Shown: one piece after another, positions 5,140-5,206 of the stretch | Layout of the letters: the number at the start of each line of letters is the position of its first letter | Numbering within the stretch: position 1 is the first letter of the stretch | Origin: Bacteroidales bacterium UBA2764 | GTDB taxonomy: Bacteria > Bacteroidota > Bacteroidia > Bacteroidales > Paludibacteraceae | Assembly: GCA_002352705.1 (NCBI GenBank) | Contig: DEIW01000056.1 | Coordinates: 1-5,206, forward strand | Direction of reading: 5' to 3' | DNA: 5,206 nt | Position numbers and translations under genes: made by a program | The notes under the pieces: generated by a model | Database searches by the model: none | What the model was told of the DNA's origin: nothing | Seen by the model: the letters and a program-made list of their open reading frames with translations, nothing else

Positions 5140-5206
5140 ATGATTTTTATTTCTCGAAGCACGCAGACTCAGGACGGCCAGGCTCGTCCGCGTCGCAGGA
5201 TCGGCT
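5140..5206 (+). CDS. Possible start of an unidentified gene (runs off the window)
   Basis: An ATG 20 nt after the rnhB stop opens a frame that stays open for 22 codons to the edge (begins MIFISRSTQTQDG, then Arg-rich). The A/T-rich, G-poor leader before it (AAATTTAAACATT) is the kind of initiation region common in Bacteroidetes. The sequence jumps from AT-rich to GC-rich right at the ATG, as expected at a gene start. The fragment is too short to assign a family. It might be co-transcribed with rnhB. Confidence 0.4.
   Translation, partial: MIFISRSTQTQDGQARPRRRIG

Overview
The window is about 5.2 kb of ordinary-looking bacterial chromosome. It most likely comes from the order Bacteroidales; I cannot name a genus. 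Three things support this. The protein sequences look like Bacteroidales versions of their families. The two promoters carry the Bacteroidetes-type -33 TTTG / -7 TAnnTTTG boxes. There are no convincing Shine-Dalgarno sites. No mobile element, CRISPR array, tRNA or rRNA is visible.

Layout: (1) 2-1150, plus strand: the 3' part of thrS (threonyl-tRNA synthetase), whose 5' end lies outside the window. (2) 1151-1407: a repeat-rich gap between convergent genes. It holds duplications of the thrS tail, two related hairpins, a 22-nt-period direct repeat and an AT-rich hairpin followed by T5. (3) 1408-2184, minus strand: a TrmH/SpoU-family RNA 2'-O-methyltransferase. (4) 2185-2261: a divergent promoter region with exact two-fold symmetry around a 16-bp palindrome. 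(5) 2262-4451, plus strand: an Omp85-superfamily outer-membrane protein with a lipoprotein-type signal (TamL/TamA-like). (6) 4487-5119, plus strand: rnhB (ribonuclease HII), probably co-transcribed with the Omp85 gene. (7) 5140-5206: the possible start of a further, unidentified gene that runs off the edge.

The genes are housekeeping functions: tRNA charging, RNA modification, outer-membrane biogenesis, and removal of ribonucleotides or R-loops from DNA. They do not form one pathway. The methyltransferase and the tamL-rnhB pair are linked by their interleaved promoters.

The most unusual content is not a gene. Three separate short tandem arrays of 7-bp units, all fitting CAGNRWW on the minus strand, sit in this one locus. 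Two lie inside the methyltransferase coding sequence and encode extra or substituted loops. The third fills the tamL-rnhB junction and supplies the rnhB start codon. A fourth 7-bp duplication, of different sequence, lies behind thrS. I found no evidence for a new multi-gene system. The heptamer family and the symmetric promoter are the best candidates for something under-described.
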